Notes: generated by a model not told the origin, from the letters alone. 41,786 nt of DNA from Clostridia bacterium (GCA_030445865.1 JASUSV010000011.1:1-41786), one strand, 5' to 3'. Shown: positions 8,008 to 20,040, counted from the stretch's first letter. Numbers and translations are program-made.

Positions 8008-10749
8008 TCAGGAGCGATCCCATACCAGCCGGCGAACCGGCAAAACCAGGTAGTAACTTAAAGCCAGCCACAGGGTACGCCAGCCGGCAGCGACGAGAAC
8101 CATGGCCCAGTGAAAAGGGTTCAAGGGAACGGTTTTAAAAACGCCCTGCAACGGCGGGAAGTAGAGGGTAGCTAACTGCATAACTGCCGAAGAGGCGACG
8201 GCCGCTACCAGGTAAGGGTTGGAAAAATATCCCACGGCAAAAGGCGATTCATATTCCGAACGGCACTCAAAAACGGCAAAGAGCTGGGCCATAACCAGGG
8301 TGGTGAAAGCCAGAGTCCTTGCAGTAACTTCATCGCCTTCGCCCAAGATCAGGCCGCCGATAAAGACCAAAAGCGTCGCCAGACCAATCTGGATCCCAAG
8401 AGAAATTATGCGCCAACCGAGGCCGCGGGCGAAAATGCCTTCATCAGGCCGATAAGGCGGGCGCTGCATGACGCCGGGCTCTTTTCTATCTACCGCCAGC
8501 GCCATTGCCGGCAGTCCATCGGTTACCAGGTTCATCCAGAGAATCTGGATAGGAAGCAAAGGCAGGGGCAGGCCGATTACAACTGCTAAAAACATGACCA
8601 TTACTTCGCCTATATTACAGGATAAAAGGTAGCGGATAAATTTTCGAATGTTGGCATAGATAACGCGGCCTTCCTCGACGGCAGCTACAATGGTAGCAAA
8701 ATTATCGTCAGCCAGGATCATGGCCGCCGCCTCTTTGGTAACTTCGGTCCCGCTGCGCCCCATAGCTATGCCGATATTGGCTTCCTTAACTGCGGGGGCG
8801 TCGTTTACCCCATCGCCGGTCATAGCTACTATTTGCCCTCTCGACTTTAAAGCCCGTACAATGCGTAACTTGTGCTGGGGCGCCACGCGGGCGTAAATAT
8901 TTACCTTATCCGCAAGAGACGCCAGCTCGCTATCATTTAAGTTATCTAGCTGCCGGCCGTTCAACACTCGCCCTTCCCCGGTTTCCATGCCAAGCTCGCT
9001 ACCCACAGCCTGGGCGGTAACCTGGTGGTCGCCGGTAATCATGACCACCTTTATGCCCGCCTGGCGGCAGGTACGGATGGCGGCCACCGCTTCCGGCCTG
9101 GGGGGATCGATCATTCCCGCCAGGCCCACAAAAACCAGCTCGCGTTCGACTTCAGCCTCGGTTAAAGGATGGTCGGCGGGCAGGTCGCGAAAGGAAAGGG
9201 CCAGGACGCGCAGGGCCTTTTCGGCCATCGCCTGGTTCTGGAGCATAATTTTCTGCCTTAATTCCGGAGTCAAGGGCTGTACTCTACTGTTAAGCCAGAT
9301 GCCGGTGCAGAGCTCCAGGATCACATCTGGAGCCCCTTTCACATAAGCCCTGAAGCCCCCCCGGCGAGAACAGATAACCGTCATGCGCTTGCGCTCCGGC
9401 TCAAAAGGTATTTCGGCCGCCCGGGGCTCCTCCCTGGCCAAATGCTCGCGCCAGATGCCGGCTTTGGCCGCTGCTACCAACAGAGCTCCTTCGGTCGGAT
9501 CTCCGCTGATCTGCCATTGCACCTCCCGCCGCGGGCCCCGCAGCCAGCCGCCAATGCTGAGGCCCCGGCGCTGCAAAACGGCGTTATTGCATTGGGAGGC
9601 GATGGTCAATAAAAGCTTCAGATGCTCCTCATCCTTGGCCATGCGCCGCCCCTCTACGGTGAAATCCCCCTGAGGCGAAAAACCCGTACCGCTCACCTCT
9701 ATTTGGCAATTATTTACGTATAACTGCCGGACGGTCATCTGGTTCTGGGTCAAAGTACCCGTCTTATCGGAACAAATTACGGTAGCACACCCCAGCGTCT
9801 CTACCGCCGGCAGGCGGCGGATGATGGCTTGGCGCTGGGCCATTCGCTGCACGCCTAGGGCCAGGCAGACGGTAACTATGGCAGGTAAACCCTCGGGAAT
9901 AGCGGCCACGGCCAGGCTTACGCCGGCCAAAAACATGTGATAAGGTTCTTCACCTTTCCATATTCCTGCAATGGCTAAGGTAAGGCAAACGGCCAGGCAG
10001 CCTCCGACCAACCATTTCCCCAGGTAGTCTAAACGCTGCTGCAAAGGCGTCTCTTCTTTTTTTACTTCACCCAGTAGACCGGCAATCTTGCCCATTTCCG
10101 TGGACATTCCCGTAGCTACGACTACCGCCCGGCCCCGGCCGCGGGTAATCGAAGTGCCCGAAAAGACCATATTTCGCCTATCGCCCAGCGGCACCTGACC
10201 TTCCAGGGCGCCTGTGCGCTTGCCCACCGGGAGCGATTCCCCGGTCAAAGCTGCTTCCTCGGCCTGGAGGTTGACCGCTTCCAGGAGGAGCCCGTCCGCC
10301 GCCACCCGGTCACCGGCTTCTAAAATCAAGATGTCCCCGGGTACGACTTCGCTTGCCGGAATTTGTCGGAGCTCGCCGTCCCGGATCACCCGGGCTTCGG
10401 GCGCAGCCATTTTCTGTAACGAGGCCAGAGATTTTTCAGCCCGGTATTCCTGAATAAAACCGAGCACGGCGTTAATAATTACAATAGCTATAATGGTAAT
10501 AGCATCGGCTATCTCGCCTAAAAAGAAAGAAATAGAAGTAGCTCCTAAAAGTACCAGGACCATTAGATCCTTAAACTGGGCCAGAAATAGCTGCAGGGGA
10601 GAAATCTTTTGGCCCCCTTTTAAAGCGTTGGGGCCGAACTTTGCCAGCCGCTTTTCGGCCTCCTGAGAGGTCAAGCCGTGCAGGCTATTGCTCTGCAAGA
10701 CTTTTACTGCTTCTTCCGGCGTTAAAGTATACCACTCGCGCTCATGCAT
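8008..10749 (-). CDS. P-type calcium-transporting ATPase (P2A)
   Basis: A 913-residue membrane pump. The N-terminal cation ATPase region is followed by TGES in the actuator (about 169-172) and PEGLP in M4 (about 285-289). The phosphorylated Asp is in SDKTGTLT (about 328), and the hinge has [11 protein letters not shown]5 has NIGEV and M6 [12 protein letters not shown], matching the calcium ligands of SERCA/PMR1-type pumps, so calcium is the best-supported substrate. Manganese is possible for PMR1-like pumps. ATG 10747-10749 is preferred: AGGAG lies ten bases upstream, versus four for the GTG two codons earlier. It stands alone, divergent from rqcH. Confidence 0.92.
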   Translation of the reverse strand: MHEREWYTLTPEEAVKVLQSNSLHGLTSQEAEKRLAKFGPNALKGGQKISPLQLFLAQFKDLMVLVLLGATSISFFLGEIADAITIIAIVIINAVLGFIQEYRAEKSLASLQKMAAPEARVIRDGELRQIPASEVVPGDILILEAGDRVAADGLLLEAVNLQAEEAALTGESLPVGKRTGALEGQVPLGDRRNMVFSGTSITRGRGRAVVVATGMSTEMGKIAGLLGEVKKEETPLQQRLDYLGKWLVGGCLAVCLTLAIAGIWKGEEPYHMFLAGVSLAVAAIPEGLPAIVTVCLALGVQRMAQRQAIIRRLPAVETLGCATVICSDKTGTLTQNQMTVRQLYVNNCQIEVSGTGFSPQGDFTVEGRRMAKDEEHLKLLLTIASQCNNAVLQRRGLSIGGWLRGPRREVQWQISGDPTEGALLVAAAKAGIWREHLAREEPRAAEIPFEPERKRMTVICSRRGGFRAYVKGAPDVILELCTGIWLNSRVQPLTPELRQKIMLQNQAMAEKALRVLALSFRDLPADHPLTEAEVERELVFVGLAGMIDPPRPEAVAAIRTCRQAGIKVVMITGDHQVTAQAVGSELGMETGEGRVLNGRQLDNLNDSELASLADKVNIYARVAPQHKLRIVRALKSRGQIVAMTGDGVNDAPAVKEANIGIAMGRSGTEVTKEAAAMILADDNFATIVAAVEEGRVIYANIRKFIRYLLSCNIGEVMVMFLAVVIGLPLPLLPIQILWMNLVTDGLPAMALAVDRKEPGVMQRPPYRPDEGIFARGLGWRIISLGIQIGLATLLVFIGGLILGEGDEVTARTLAFTTLVMAQLFAVFECRSEYESPFAVGYFSNPYLVAAVASSAVMQLATLYFPPLQGVFKTVPLNPFHWAMVLVAAGWRTLWLALSYYLVLPVRRLVWDRS

Positions 10750-10806
10750 GCCCACAACTCTCCTTTGCCCTACTTCTTGTCCACCTTTAATCTTTATGCG
10801 CTTGAT

Positions 10807-10835
10807 TGTTTTTTTAGCCCAGCTTAGCTTAAAAT
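10807..10835 (+). promoter_or_regulatory. Candidate promoter of rqcH
   Basis: TTGTTT (10807-10812) and TAAAAT (10830-10835) are 17 bases apart on the plus strand. The -35 match is weak and the -10 match good. A start near 10842 would leave a short leader with AGGAG at 10857-10861. The -10 box overlaps the upstream in-frame ATG at 10834, which argues against that ATG as the rqcH start. Confidence 0.4.
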
Positions 10836-10869
10836 GGTAACAGAACTTTTATTACGAGGAGCAATTGCC

Positions 10870-12636
10870 TTGGCCTTTGACGGTCTCTTCCTATACGCCA
10901 TCTTGCAAGAACTTGTCCCCTGGACGGGCAGCCGGGTCGATCGCATCTATCAACCCCAAAAAGATATGCTTATCCTACATCTGCGCCAAGGCCGGGAGAC
11001 CAGGCGCCTTCTCCTGGCGGCAGGAGCTGAGCAGGCCAGGGTCCATTGGGCCGAGGGCCAATACCCCAACCCCAGCCAGCCGCCCCTCTTCTGCATGGTC
11101 CTGCGCAAACACCTGGAAGGCGCCCGCCTGGTCGCATTTCGTCAGCCACGCCTAGAACGCATTTTAGAACTCGAATTTGCCGTCTTCGACGAGCTGGGCC
11201 GACCGGGAGAACGCCTCCTGATCGCCGAGATCATGGGTAAACATTCCAATATAATCCTGCTCGATGCAGGTAATAACACCATTATCGACGGTATCCGGCG
11301 CTATACGCACGCCGTAAGCCGCCACCGGGAAGTGCTGCCCGGCCAGCCTTATATACCGCCGCCGGCGCAAGCTAAAGCCGACCCGCGTACTTTAAGCGAG
11401 GAAGACTTTACCGCTCTCCTTTTAGAAGGCGGCCTGGACGCTCCCTTAGACCGCCTTTTAGTCGAAAAGCTGGCGGGGGTAGGCCCGCAGTCGGCTAGGG
11501 AAATTATCTTCCGGGCCGGCCTGGACGAAAGGGCATCCATTGAGTCCCTCGGCCAGTACGACTACCTGCGCCTGTGGCAAGCATTAAAGGAACTGATGGA
11601 AGAAATAGAGGCAGGGAAAAATAAACCGGTAGTGGTTTTCGACCGGGAAGGGAAGGTGCGGGCTTTCGCTGCCTTTAGGCTCACCCAATACCACGGCTTA
11701 CCGTCCCAGGAACTCGATACGGCCTCTCAAGCCTGCGAGCTTTTCTTTAAAGAAAAAGAGGCCTACCAGCATTTCCAGGAAAAGCGCCGGAGCTTAACCA
11801 ACTTGCTGCAGCGCGAACTCAAGCGCTGCCAGAAGAAGGCGGCCCTGCAGGCCGAAGCCGTAGCCGAAGGGAAAGAAGCGGAAAAATGGCGGCTGGCCGG
11901 CGAACTTATCACGGCCAATATCTACCGTCTGGAAAAAGGCATGCAGAAATTTACCGCTGAAAATTTCTATGATCCCTCCCTGTCGGAAGTGGAAATTGAA
12001 CTCGATCCCGCCTTGACCCCGGCCCAAAACGCCCAGAATTACTTCCGGCGGTACAACCGCGCCCACAAAACGGCGGTTCAGGCAGCGCGCCAGCTGGAGC
12101 AGACCAGAGAAGAAATAAATTATCTAGAAGGTGTTATCGAAGCAGTTCAGATGGCCCAGGACATAGCCGATCTAAACGAAATTTCTCAAGAACTGGTAGA
12201 AGCCGGGTATCTAAAACCCGAGACGCCAGATAAAAGGGTGAAAAAAGAGAGGGAAAGGCGTTCCCTCCCTCTGCAGTTTACTTCCGAAGACGGTTTTACT
12301 ATATTCGTGGGCAAAAACAACCGGCAAAACGAATGGCTTTCCCTGAAATTCTCCCAGGATCACGATCTCTGGCTCCACGCTAAAGACGTGCCCGGGTCCC
12401 ATGTACTGGTGCGCACCGGGGGCCGCGAGGTCCCGGCAAGAACCCTGGAGCAGGCTGCCTCCCTGGCCGCCTATTACAGCAAGGCCAGAGGGGCAAGAAA
12501 AGTTGCCGTCGATTACACTTTATGTAAATACCTCCGCAAGCCCCCAGGCTCCAGGCCGGGGATGGTAACTTACACTGATTACCGCACCGTTTACGTCGAA
12601 CCCTGCCCGCCGGGGGAGAGTAAGGCTTACGATTAG
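10870..12636 (+). CDS. rqcH: RqcH/Rqc2-type ribosome quality control protein (NFACT family)
   Basis: Bacterial Rqc2 homologue, historically annotated as fibronectin-binding protein. RqcH binds obstructed 50S subunits and recruits tRNA-Ala to add C-terminal alanine tails. This 588-residue protein has an NFACT-N domain with RVDRIYQPQKD and LRKHLEG, a central HhH-like and coiled-coil region (about 290-400, many KKAA/EEIN heptads), and a C-terminal NFACT-R domain with VGKNNRQNEWLSLKF, HDLWLHAKDVPGSHVLVR and the basic CKYLRKPPGSRPG. TTG 10870 is chosen over ATG 10834: AGGAG is eight bases upstream and the protein then begins MAFDG like its family. The conserved Asp-Arg pair reads Glu96-Arg97 here. 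Confidence 0.92.
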   Translation: MAFDGLFLYAILQELVPWTGSRVDRIYQPQKDMLILHLRQGRETRRLLLAAGAEQARVHWAEGQYPNPSQPPLFCMVLRKHLEGARLVAFRQPRLERILELEFAVFDELGRPGERLLIAEIMGKHSNIILLDAGNNTIIDGIRRYTHAVSRHREVLPGQPYIPPPAQAKADPRTLSEEDFTALLLEGGLDAPLDRLLVEKLAGVGPQSAREIIFRAGLDERASIESLGQYDYLRLWQALKELMEEIEAGKNKPVVVFDREGKVRAFAAFRLTQYHGLPSQELDTASQACELFFKEKEAYQHFQEKRRSLTNLLQRELKRCQKKAALQAEAVAEGKEAEKWRLAGELITANIYRLEKGMQKFTAENFYDPSLSEVEIELDPALTPAQNAQNYFRRYNRAHKTAVQAARQLEQTREEINYLEGVIEAVQMAQDIADLNEISQELVEAGYLKPETPDKRVKKERERRSLPLQFTSEDGFTIFVGKNNRQNEWLSLKFSQDHDLWLHAKDVPGSHVLVRTGGREVPARTLEQAASLAAYYSKARGARKVAVDYTLCKYLRKPPGSRPGMVTYTDYRTVYVEPCPPGESKAYD

Positions 12637-12753
12637 CCATCACGCCCGGTTATTTTCCCGCTTTGGGCTATAGTGGTGGGAAAAGGCCGCGGGCGGCTTG
12701 GTCGGAGACGCCGGCTACTGATGCTAGATCCAGGGGGTGGCGGGGGATGGGTT

Positions 12754-13482
12754 TTATTCCCCCAAGCCCGCCTCTATCTCGGCTATTATGGCCTGAGCCG
12801 CTTCAACCGGAGCAGGGGCTTGGGTGATGGGGCGGCCGACAACGATATAGGAGGCGCCGGCACGTATAGCTTCCAGGGGTGTAAGCACGCGGCGCTGGTC
12901 GTCGTGTTCGGCACCGGCCGGGCGTACACCCGGCGTCACGATGACAAAATTAGGGCCACAGGCAGCACGTACGGCTGCTGCTTCCCGTGACGAGGCTACC
13001 ACGCCATCTAAACCGCATTCCCTGGCCAGGGAAGCCCAGTACACTACCTGTTCCTCCATGGGACGTATGATACCTATCTCTTCCTTCAGGCTCCGGGCAT
13101 CCAGACTGGTAAGGACGGTAACGGCGAGGAGCAGAGGGGCGGGCCGACCGGCTGCTGCTGCCGCCTCTTTAACGCTCCGGGCCGCCTCCGAGAGCATCTC
13201 CCGCCCGCCAGCGGCATGGACGTTCAGCATATCTGCGCCCAGGCGCGTTAGCGCCCGAGCCGCCCTGGCTACTGTATTCGGGATGTCGTGGAGCTTGAGG
13301 TCGGCAAAAACTCTAGCGTCATACCGTTTCACCATCTCTATTGCCGCCGGGCCCGCTGAGGTATACAGCTCCAGGCCAATCTTGAACATACCTGTATGGG
13401 GGGACAGCAATTTCACTAAAGTTTCGGCCTTCTCTAAATCAGGCACATCCAGGGCCACGATTAGCCTGTCTCTAGCCTTCAA
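12754..13482 (-). CDS. pyrF: Orotidine 5'-phosphate decarboxylase
   Basis: Last step of UMP synthesis, decarboxylating OMP. The 242-residue protein shows RLIVALDVP, the catalytic Asp-Lys-Asp signature VFADLKLHDIPNTV, and the phosphate-binding PGVRPAG and GASYIVVGRPIT. The first ATG in frame (13515) would overlap carB and add 11 non-conserved residues. TTG 13480-13482 has GGAG shortly upstream and gives the normal family length. It is the last gene of the pyr run and converges with rqcH across 117 bases with no obvious terminator. Confidence 0.95.
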   Translation of the reverse strand: MKARDRLIVALDVPDLEKAETLVKLLSPHTGMFKIGLELYTSAGPAAIEMVKRYDARVFADLKLHDIPNTVARAARALTRLGADMLNVHAAGGREMLSEAARSVKEAAAAAGRPAPLLLAVTVLTSLDARSLKEEIGIIRPMEEQVVYWASLARECGLDGVVASSREAAAVRAACGPNFVIVTPGVRPAGAEHDDQRRVLTPLEAIRAGASYIVVGRPITQAPAPVEAAQAIIAEIEAGLGE

Positions 13483-13498
13483 CCATCTCCACTCCCCA

Positions 13499-16400
13499 TT
13501 AACTGCCGACCGCATACCTTAGCTGGGAAGCCGAGTGCTTCAGGTAATCCTGTAAGGGTTTAATAGAAAAACTTTCGCCAGCATGAAGGGATTGCAGGAC
13601 TTGCAGCAGAGCCCTGGCCGTATCTAAAGAAGTAAGGCAGGGTATACCCAGCTCGGCGGCAGCCCGCCGAATTTTGAAACCGTCGCGTTCCGGCTGCCTC
13701 CCTTTGGTCAGGGTGTTCAGCACAAAATGAATTTTATCGCTCCGAATTAAATCAACGATATGCGGCGAGCCCTCGTACACTTTATTGACCCGTTCAACCT
13801 TAACGCCAAAGGCCTCCAGGGCCTTAGCCGTGCCTGCCGTAGCCAAGATCTTGAAGCCCAGCTCGGCAAAGCCCTTAATAATAGGCAGCGCCTCCGCCTT
13901 ATCTTTATCGGCAATGGTGGCCAAAAGGGTTCCGGCCTTAGGAATGGAGCAGCCAGCCGCTACCAGACCTTTAAACAAGGCCCGGGCATAATCCCGGTCA
14001 ATGCCCATAACTTCGCCGGTAGATTTCATCTCCGGCCCCAGGGAAGTATCCACCTGAAGGAGTTTGCCAAAAGAAAAGACCGGCACTTTTACGGCCATAT
14101 AATCCGGGGGAGGTAAAAGCCCTCCTTGATAACCCTGATCCCTTAGGCTTTGGCCCAGCATGATATTAGTTGCTAGCTTGACCATAGGCACGCCGGTGAT
14201 CTTGCTTATATAAGGCACCGTCCGGCTGGAGCGAGGGTTGACCTCTAGCACGTAAATTTTACCCTGGTGCAGGACAAACTGGATGTTCAATAGCCCTTTA
14301 ATATGCAGGGCCCGTGCCAGTCGCGTTGTATACTCTACGACTACTTCGACCACTTCCGGCGGCAGGGAATGGGCGGGATAAACAGCAATACTGTCGCCCG
14401 AATGCACACCTGCCCGCTCGACGTGTTCCATAATCCCCGGGATCAGGACATCGCGGCCGTCGCTCACGGCGTCAACCTCGATCTCGGTCCCCTGCAAATA
14501 TTTATCCACCAAAATGGGATGCTCTGGCGTCACTTTAACGGCAGAAGTGGCGTATTCTACCAGTTGCTCTTCATTGTGCACTATTTCCATAGCCCGGCCG
14601 CCCAGGACGTAAGAGGGGCGCACCAGGACCGGGAAACCCAGCCGCTGCGCTATTCTAGTCACTTCTTCTACCGATGTCGCCGCGCCGCCTTCCGGCCGGG
14701 GGATACCTAACTCGGCCAGGAGATGATCGAATTTTTCCCGGTCTTCGGCCCGGTCAATGTCGGCCACGGAAGTTCCAAGAACCCGGTATCCGGCCCCGGC
14801 TACGGCTGCAGCCAAATTTATGGCCGTCTGGCCGCCGAACTGGACGATCACGCCGTCGGGCTTTTCTTTGGCCAGAACATTAAGCACATCTTCTTTAGTT
14901 AAGGGTTCGAAGTAAAGGCGGTCGGAAGTGTCAAAGTCCGTGCTGACCGTTTCGGGGTTATTGTTAATGATTATGGACTGCACCCCGGCCTCGCGCAAGG
15001 CCCAGGCGGAGTGCACGCAGCAGTAATCGAACTCGATACCCTGGCCGATGCGGATTGGGCCAGCGCCTAAAACTACCGCCTTGCGGCAGCGGCGGGGCTC
15101 GGATTCATCTTCCCGGCCAGCATAAGTTGAGTAGTAATAAGGAGTGACGGCTTCAAACTCGGCGGCGCAGGTATCTACCATCTTATAGACGGGCGCCAGA
15201 CCGTTCTCTTCCCTCCGTGCCCGTACTTCCTGTTCGCCTAAGCCCGTCAAGGAACCGATCTGAGCATCGGTATAGCCTAACTCTTTAGCGCGGCGCAAGG
15301 TAACGGCATCCAATTGTGAGCCGCAGGCAATGAGGTTCTTTTCAAAGGCTACAATACCAGCGATTTTCTCCAGGAAGAAACGATCTATACCGGTCAACCG
15401 GTAGAGATCGTCTATGGCCCACCCCCGGCGCAGAGCTTCGGCCAGGACGAAAAGACGCTCATCGTCGGCCTCTTTTAATTTGCTGCGCAGGTCGGCATCG
15501 CTAAAACTCCGGAAGACGGGCAGCAAAAGGCCGTCTAATTTAAGTTCCAGAGAACGGATGGCCTTCATTAAAGCCCCTTCAAAAGTGCGGTCGATGGCCA
15601 TGACCTCGCCCGTAGCTTTCATCTGAGTACCGAGGAGGCGGTCAGCCAAGGAAAATTTATCAAAAGGAAAGCGCGGTATTTTAATGACTACATAATCCAG
15701 GGCAGGTTCAAAAGAGGCTTTAGTCTCGCCGGTAACGGCGTTGGGTATCTCATCTAAAGTAAAGCCCAAGGCAATCTTAGTGGCCACTCTGGCAATAGGA
15801 TAGCCGGTGGCTTTAGAAGCCAGGGCGCTGGAGCGGCTCACCCGCGGGTTGACCTCAATGACATAGTAGCGCATACTGTTAGGATCAAGGGCAAACTGGA
15901 TATTGCAACCGCCCTCAATACCTAGCGCCCTGATGATTTTTAAAGAAGCCCGCCGCAACATCTGATACTCTCTATCAGACAAAGTCTGAGAAGGCGCCAC
16001 TACAATGCTGTCCCCGGTATGGATGCCCATGGGGTCGATATTTTCCATATTACAGACGGTTATACAATTATCGGCGCTGTCCCGTATGACCTCGTATTCG
16101 ATTTCTTTCCAGCCGGCCACCGAGCGCTCTACTAAAATCTGCTTGATTAAAGAGAGCTTTAGGCCCTTATTGGCAATTACTTGTAATTCTTCCGGTGTAT
16201 GAGCTACGCCGCCACCAGTACCGCCTAAAGTATAGGCCGGCCGGACGATCACAGGGTAACCGATTTCGGCTGCAAAGTCCAGGGCCTCTTCTATATGGTT
16301 AACGATGCGGCTTTCCGGCACCGGTTCGCCGATCTCGGTCATCATTAATTTAAACTTTTCCCGGTCTTCGGCCCGTTGAATAGCTGTTAACGGCGTCCCC

Positions 16401-16747
16401 AGGAGCTGCACGCCCGTTTCCTCTAGGACGCCGGCCTCGGCCAACTGCAGCGCTAAATTTAACCCCACCTGGCCGCCGAGAGTCGGCAAAAGACCGTCCG
16501 GCCGTTCACGCCGTACGATTTCAGCCACAAAGTCCAACGTCAGGGGCTCCAGGTAAACTCTATCGGCCATATTCTGGTCCGTCATGATGGTGGCCGGATT
16601 AGAGTTTACCAGGACAATTTCCATACCCTCCTCCTTTAAAGCCCGGCAGGCCTGAGTACCGGCATAGTCGAACTCGGCCGCCTGTCCGATTATAATGGGG
16701 CCAGAGCCTATGACCATGACTTTCTTTAAGCCTTTCTTCAGCGGCAT
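13499..16747 (-). CDS. carB: Carbamoyl-phosphate synthase large subunit
   Basis: Makes carbamoyl phosphate from bicarbonate, ammonia (delivered by CarA) and two ATP. The 1082-residue protein has the duplicated ATP-grasp architecture. The first half starts [22 protein letters not shown] and the second [19 protein letters not shown] at about 560. Each half has a paired metal/ATP site such as [13 protein letters not shown] and [13 protein letters not shown]. The C-terminal ~140 residues form the MGS-like allosteric domain ([16 protein letters not shown]), where UMP acts in related enzymes. The ATG start overlaps the end of carA by ten bases. Confidence 0.97.
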   Translation of the reverse strand: MPLKKGLKKVMVIGSGPIIIGQAAEFDYAGTQACRALKEEGMEIVLVNSNPATIMTDQNMADRVYLEPLTLDFVAEIVRRERPDGLLPTLGGQVGLNLALQLAEAGVLEETGVQLLGTPLTAIQRAEDREKFKLMMTEIGEPVPESRIVNHIEEALDFAAEIGYPVIVRPAYTLGGTGGGVAHTPEELQVIANKGLKLSLIKQILVERSVAGWKEIEYEVIRDSADNCITVCNMENIDPMGIHTGDSIVVAPSQTLSDREYQMLRRASLKIIRALGIEGGCNIQFALDPNSMRYYVIEVNPRVSRSSALASKATGYPIARVATKIALGFTLDEIPNAVTGETKASFEPALDYVVIKIPRFPFDKFSLADRLLGTQMKATGEVMAIDRTFEGALMKAIRSLELKLDGLLLPVFRSFSDADLRSKLKEADDERLFVLAEALRRGWAIDDLYRLTGIDRFFLEKIAGIVAFEKNLIACGSQLDAVTLRRAKELGYTDAQIGSLTGLGEQEVRARREENGLAPVYKMVDTCAAEFEAVTPYYYSTYAGREDESEPRRCRKAVVLGAGPIRIGQGIEFDYCCVHSAWALREAGVQSIIINNNPETVSTDFDTSDRLYFEPLTKEDVLNVLAKEKPDGVIVQFGGQTAINLAAAVAGAGYRVLGTSVADIDRAEDREKFDHLLAELGIPRPEGGAATSVEEVTRIAQRLGFPVLVRPSYVLGGRAMEIVHNEEQLVEYATSAVKVTPEHPILVDKYLQGTEIEVDAVSDGRDVLIPGIMEHVERAGVHSGDSIAVYPAHSLPPEVVEVVVEYTTRLARALHIKGLLNIQFVLHQGKIYVLEVNPRSSRTVPYISKITGVPMVKLATNIMLGQSLRDQGYQGGLLPPPDYMAVKVPVFSFGKLLQVDTSLGPEMKSTGEVMGIDRDYARALFKGLVAAGCSIPKAGTLLATIADKDKAEALPIIKGFAELGFKILATAGTAKALEAFGVKVERVNKVYEGSPHIVDLIRSDKIHFVLNTLTKGRQPERDGFKIRRAAAELGIPCLTSLDTARALLQVLQSLHAGESFSIKPLQDYLKHSASQLRYAVGS

Positions 16748-17814
16748 TCTTGCTTCATCTCCTCAAAGAATTCGTAGAAGAGGTACTCGGAATCCGTCGG
16801 CCCCGGTGAAGACTCGGGGTGATATTGAACGGAAAAGACAGGTAAACTACGATGGCGCAACCCTTCTACTGTACCGTCATTTAAATTAATGTGCGAAACA
16901 ACAACTTCTCGCGGCAAAGAATCTTCTTTCACGGCATAGCCGTGGTTTTGGGAAGTGATATATACCCGGCCAGTTGCCAGGTCTTTTACGGGGTGGTTGG
17001 CGCCGCGGTGGCCGAAGGGCAGTTTAAAGGTATCGCCGCCAAAGGCCAGGGCCAGAAGCTGGTGACCCAGGCATATACCAAATATAGGAACCCGGCCAAT
17101 TAAACCGCGCAGCGTCTCCACCGCGTAAGGCACGTCTTTAGGATCGCCGGGGCCATTGCTCACCAGAACTCCTGCCGGCCGCACTGCCAGAATCTCCTCG
17201 GCCGTGCTTTGGGCAGGCATAACGGCTACCGTGAAGCCTATGCGGTGCAGCCAGCGGACGATATTTTCTTTTACGCCCATATTATAGAGGACTACCCTTT
17301 GCGGGCCTCCTGCCACCGTATAAGGCTTTTTATTAGTTACTGTAGGGACGAGCCTAGTGCCGCTGAGCTCGGGCCGCTGCTTGGCCCGCTTTACCAGTTC
17401 GACCACGTCCCAGTCGCCGGCAGCCAGGACGCCGTACATGGTACCCTTCCGCCGCAAACGGCGGGTCAGGGCCCGAGTATCGATGCCCTCGATGCCGGGT
17501 ATGCCAAAGCGTTCTAGATATTCCATAATGTTTTCTCGCGAGCGCCAGTTGCTGGGCCGTTGACAGGCTTCAGCCACCACAAACCCGCATACCTTGGGCC
17601 CATCGGATTCAAAATCCTCGTCGTTTAAACCATAGTTTCCGATAAGGGGATAGGTTAAAGTTACTATCTGGCCGCAGTAGGACGGGTCGGTAAGCACCTC
17701 CTGGTAACCCGTCATACTGGTGTTAAAAACTACCTCGCCGTGGGCAAAACCCGGCTTCCCAAAGGACCGGCCTTCAAAAACGCTACCGTCTTCCAACACT
17801 AAATAAGCTCGCAT
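16738..17814 (-). CDS. carA: Carbamoyl-phosphate synthase small (glutaminase) subunit
   Basis: Hydrolyses glutamine and channels ammonia to CarB. The N-terminal half has [20 protein letters not shown] and the [19 protein letters not shown] signature. The C-terminal class I amidotransferase domain has VSNGPGDP, the nucleophilic Cys in [10 protein letters not shown], and the His-Glu pair in VQYHPE near the C-terminus. Length 358 is typical. It lies between pyrC and carB. As no second carA is in the window, this pair may also supply arginine synthesis, but that cannot be seen here. Confidence 0.97.
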   Translation of the reverse strand: MRAYLVLEDGSVFEGRSFGKPGFAHGEVVFNTSMTGYQEVLTDPSYCGQIVTLTYPLIGNYGLNDEDFESDGPKVCGFVVAEACQRPSNWRSRENIMEYLERFGIPGIEGIDTRALTRRLRRKGTMYGVLAAGDWDVVELVKRAKQRPELSGTRLVPTVTNKKPYTVAGGPQRVVLYNMGVKENIVRWLHRIGFTVAVMPAQSTAEEILAVRPAGVLVSNGPGDPKDVPYAVETLRGLIGRVPIFGICLGHQLLALAFGGDTFKLPFGHRGANHPVKDLATGRVYITSQNHGYAVKEDSLPREVVVSHINLNDGTVEGLRHRSLPVFSVQYHPESSPGPTDSEYLFYEFFEEMKQECR

Positions 17815-17825
17815 TTTAACCTCTC

Positions 17826-19118
17826 CTAAACCAAAACTTCTCCCTCGCGCATAATTATCCGGCCGCCGACGATAGTCGCCGCCGGCCAGCCGTAGAGTTT
17901 ACGACCTTGAAGGGGCGAATTTTTGCCAAGAGAATAAAAGCGCCGTACGTCGACTTCACGCTCCTCGGCGGGGTTAATGATGGTGATATCTGCTGTCGAG
18001 CCCGGTGCTAAAGAGCCGCCCGGCACGTTAAGAATCCTGGCCGGATTTGAGCTCCAGGCGGCTACGGCCTGTTTCCAGGTTAGAAGGCCCGGGCGGATGA
18101 GGAAAGTAACTACCAGGGGCACCGCCGTCTCCAGGCCGACCATGCCAAAGGGGGCAAAATCAAATTCCACATCTTTTTCTTCGGCGGCGTGAGGGGCGTG
18201 ATCGCTGGCAATAACTTCAATTAACTCTCCCGCCAAGGCGCTGCCAAGGGCATCGCAGTCGCGGCGCGTACGTAACGGGGGGTTAACTTTAGCATTAGTA
18301 TTATATCCCACCACCTCTTCTTCGGTAAGACAAAGATGATGCGGCGTGACTTCCGCCGTTACTTTGATACCCCTTTCTTTGGCCTGTTGCAAAAGTTGCA
18401 CTGAACCGGCCGTGCTTATATGGGCCAGGTGCAATTTTCCTTTTGTCATGGCGGCCAAAATTAAATCTCTGGCCACCATAACTTCTTCCGCCCCTGCAGG
18501 TATACCCCTGAGACCCAGGATGGTAGAAATAAAGCCTTCATTCATAACCCCGCCGGCGGAAAGATTTAAATCCTCGCAGTGGGCTATAACCGGCAAATTA
18601 AACATACCCGCGTATTCCAAAGCCCGCCGCATGATCTCGGCGTTCATAACTGGCCGCCCGTCATCGCTTAAAGCCACAGCCCCGGCTTCAGCCAGGTCGG
18701 CAATCTCGGACAATTCCTCGCCTTTTGACCCTTTTGTAATGGCTCCGATGGGATAAACCCTTACTGCACCCTCACGGGCGGCTTTTTCCTTAATATAAGT
18801 AATGACGGAGGCGTTATCGGCAACCGGCTCGGTATTGGGCATGGCGGCCACGGCCACAAAACCCCCGGCCGCTGCCGCCCGCGTACCGGTAGCAATAGTC
18901 TCTTTATGCTCTAAACCCGGTTCGCGGAGGTGCACATGCATGTCAATGAAACCGGGGGCAACGATGCAGCCCGGCACATCAATAACTTCCACCCCGGCAC
19001 CGGGCTTAATATTCCGCTCCAGGGCAGCCACCTTTCCATCATCCACCAGCACATCATATTCGCCTTCCAGGTTTTGCAAGGGGTCTACGATGCGTCCGCC
19101 TTTAATCAAGAGCTTCAC
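17826..19118 (-). CDS. pyrC: Dihydroorotase
   Basis: Cyclises N-carbamoyl-aspartate to dihydroorotate. The 430-residue amidohydrolase shows the metal motif [10 protein letters not shown], then [29 protein letters not shown], and SDHAPH with the catalytic Asp. This is the class I bacterial type found beside pyrB. GTG 19116-19118 is used because GGAGG lies eight bases before it. The longer TTG start at 19133 would overlap that ribosome site. It begins within the last codons of pyrB, so translation is likely coupled. Confidence 0.96.
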   Translation of the reverse strand: MKLLIKGGRIVDPLQNLEGEYDVLVDDGKVAALERNIKPGAGVEVIDVPGCIVAPGFIDMHVHLREPGLEHKETIATGTRAAAAGGFVAVAAMPNTEPVADNASVITYIKEKAAREGAVRVYPIGAITKGSKGEELSEIADLAEAGAVALSDDGRPVMNAEIMRRALEYAGMFNLPVIAHCEDLNLSAGGVMNEGFISTILGLRGIPAGAEEVMVARDLILAAMTKGKLHLAHISTAGSVQLLQQAKERGIKVTAEVTPHHLCLTEEEVVGYNTNAKVNPPLRTRRDCDALGSALAGELIEVIASDHAPHAAEEKDVEFDFAPFGMVGLETAVPLVVTFLIRPGLLTWKQAVAAWSSNPARILNVPGGSLAPGSTADITIINPAEEREVDVRRFYSLGKNSPLQGRKLYGWPAATIVGGRIIMREGEVLV

Positions 19119-20040
19119 GGCTGCCACCTCCAATTAAAAGATATAGCAAAGCCATGCGCACGGCCACGCCGTTGGTTACCTGCTCGTTGACGCAGGACTG
19201 CAGGCCGTCGGCCACTTCCGAGGAAATCTCGATGCCGCGGTTCATGGGACCGGGGTGCAACACCAGCGCTTCGGGCTTGGCTAACTTGAGGCGGGCAGGC
19301 GTTAACTGGTAGAGCCTGGTATATTCTCTAAGGGAAGGAAAGAGGCCCATTTTCTGCCGCTCCCGCTGAATGCGCAAGACGTTAATAACATCTACGTCCT
19401 CCAGGGCTTCTTCGGCGCGGTGATAAACTTTAACCCCTAGCCGCTCGATTTCCGGCGGCATTAAAGTTGCCGGCCCGACAACCCTTACTTCGGCTCCAAG
19501 CTTGGTGAGCCCCCAGATGTTGGACCGGGCTACCCGGCTGTGGAGAATATCGCCCAGTATGGCTACTTTAAGGCCCCTAAAACCCCCCAGCTTTTCTTTA
19601 ATCGTGAACATATCCAGGAGCGCCTGGGTAGGGTGTTCGTGCATGCCGTCGCCGCCGTTAAGCACGGATGCTTTAATGGTGCGGGCGAGGATGGCCGGCG
19701 CGCCGGCGGCGCTGTGGCGGATCACTACGGCGTCAACTCCCATAGCTGCTAAGGTGCGGGCGGTATCCTTAAGGCTTTCTCCTTTAGCCACGCTGCTGGT
19801 AGCCGTAGCGATGCTCACCGTATCCGCCCCCAGGCATTTAGCCGCCAGCTCAAAAGAAGTCCGCGTGCGCGTGCTCGGCTCGTAGAAAAGGGTGACTACC
19901 AGTTTTCCCCTCAAAGCCGGCACTTTCTTGATTTCCCGCTGCAGGACTTCTTTCATGGATGCCGCGGTATCGAGTATTAACCCTATTTCCTCGGCTGTAA
20001 GGTCTTGTAAACCCAACAGGTCCTTGCTCCTTAAACTCAT
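19102..20040 (-). CDS. pyrB: Aspartate carbamoyltransferase catalytic subunit
   Basis: Joins carbamoyl phosphate and aspartate. The 312-residue protein carries the carbamoyl phosphate motif [13 protein letters not shown], the Lys-containing [11 protein letters not shown] loop, [12 protein letters not shown], and [13 protein letters not shown] near the C-terminus. No pyrI regulatory subunit is adjacent, as usual in Gram-positives. Control instead comes from the PyrR attenuator directly upstream (20066-20140). AGGAGG lies before the ATG. Confidence 0.97.
   Translation of the reverse strand: MSLRSKDLLGLQDLTAEEIGLILDTAASMKEVLQREIKKVPALRGKLVVTLFYEPSTRTRTSFELAAKCLGADTVSIATATSSVAKGESLKDTARTLAAMGVDAVVIRHSAAGAPAILARTIKASVLNGGDGMHEHPTQALLDMFTIKEKLGGFRGLKVAILGDILHSRVARSNIWGLTKLGAEVRVVGPATLMPPEIERLGVKVYHRAEEALEDVDVINVLRIQRERQKMGLFPSLREYTRLYQLTPARLKLAKPEALVLHPGPMNRGIEISSEVADGLQSCVNEQVTNGVAVRMALLYLLIGGGSREALD

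Noticed and set aside
12637-12753. Terminator between convergent rqcH and pyrF
   Set aside because: GC-rich sequence with no stem followed by a T-run in either direction; nothing supportable.
12941-13522. 193-codon plus-strand frame opposite pyrF
   Set aside because: Lies entirely antisense to a conserved enzyme, with serine/arginine-rich shadow composition typical of GC-rich antisense frames.
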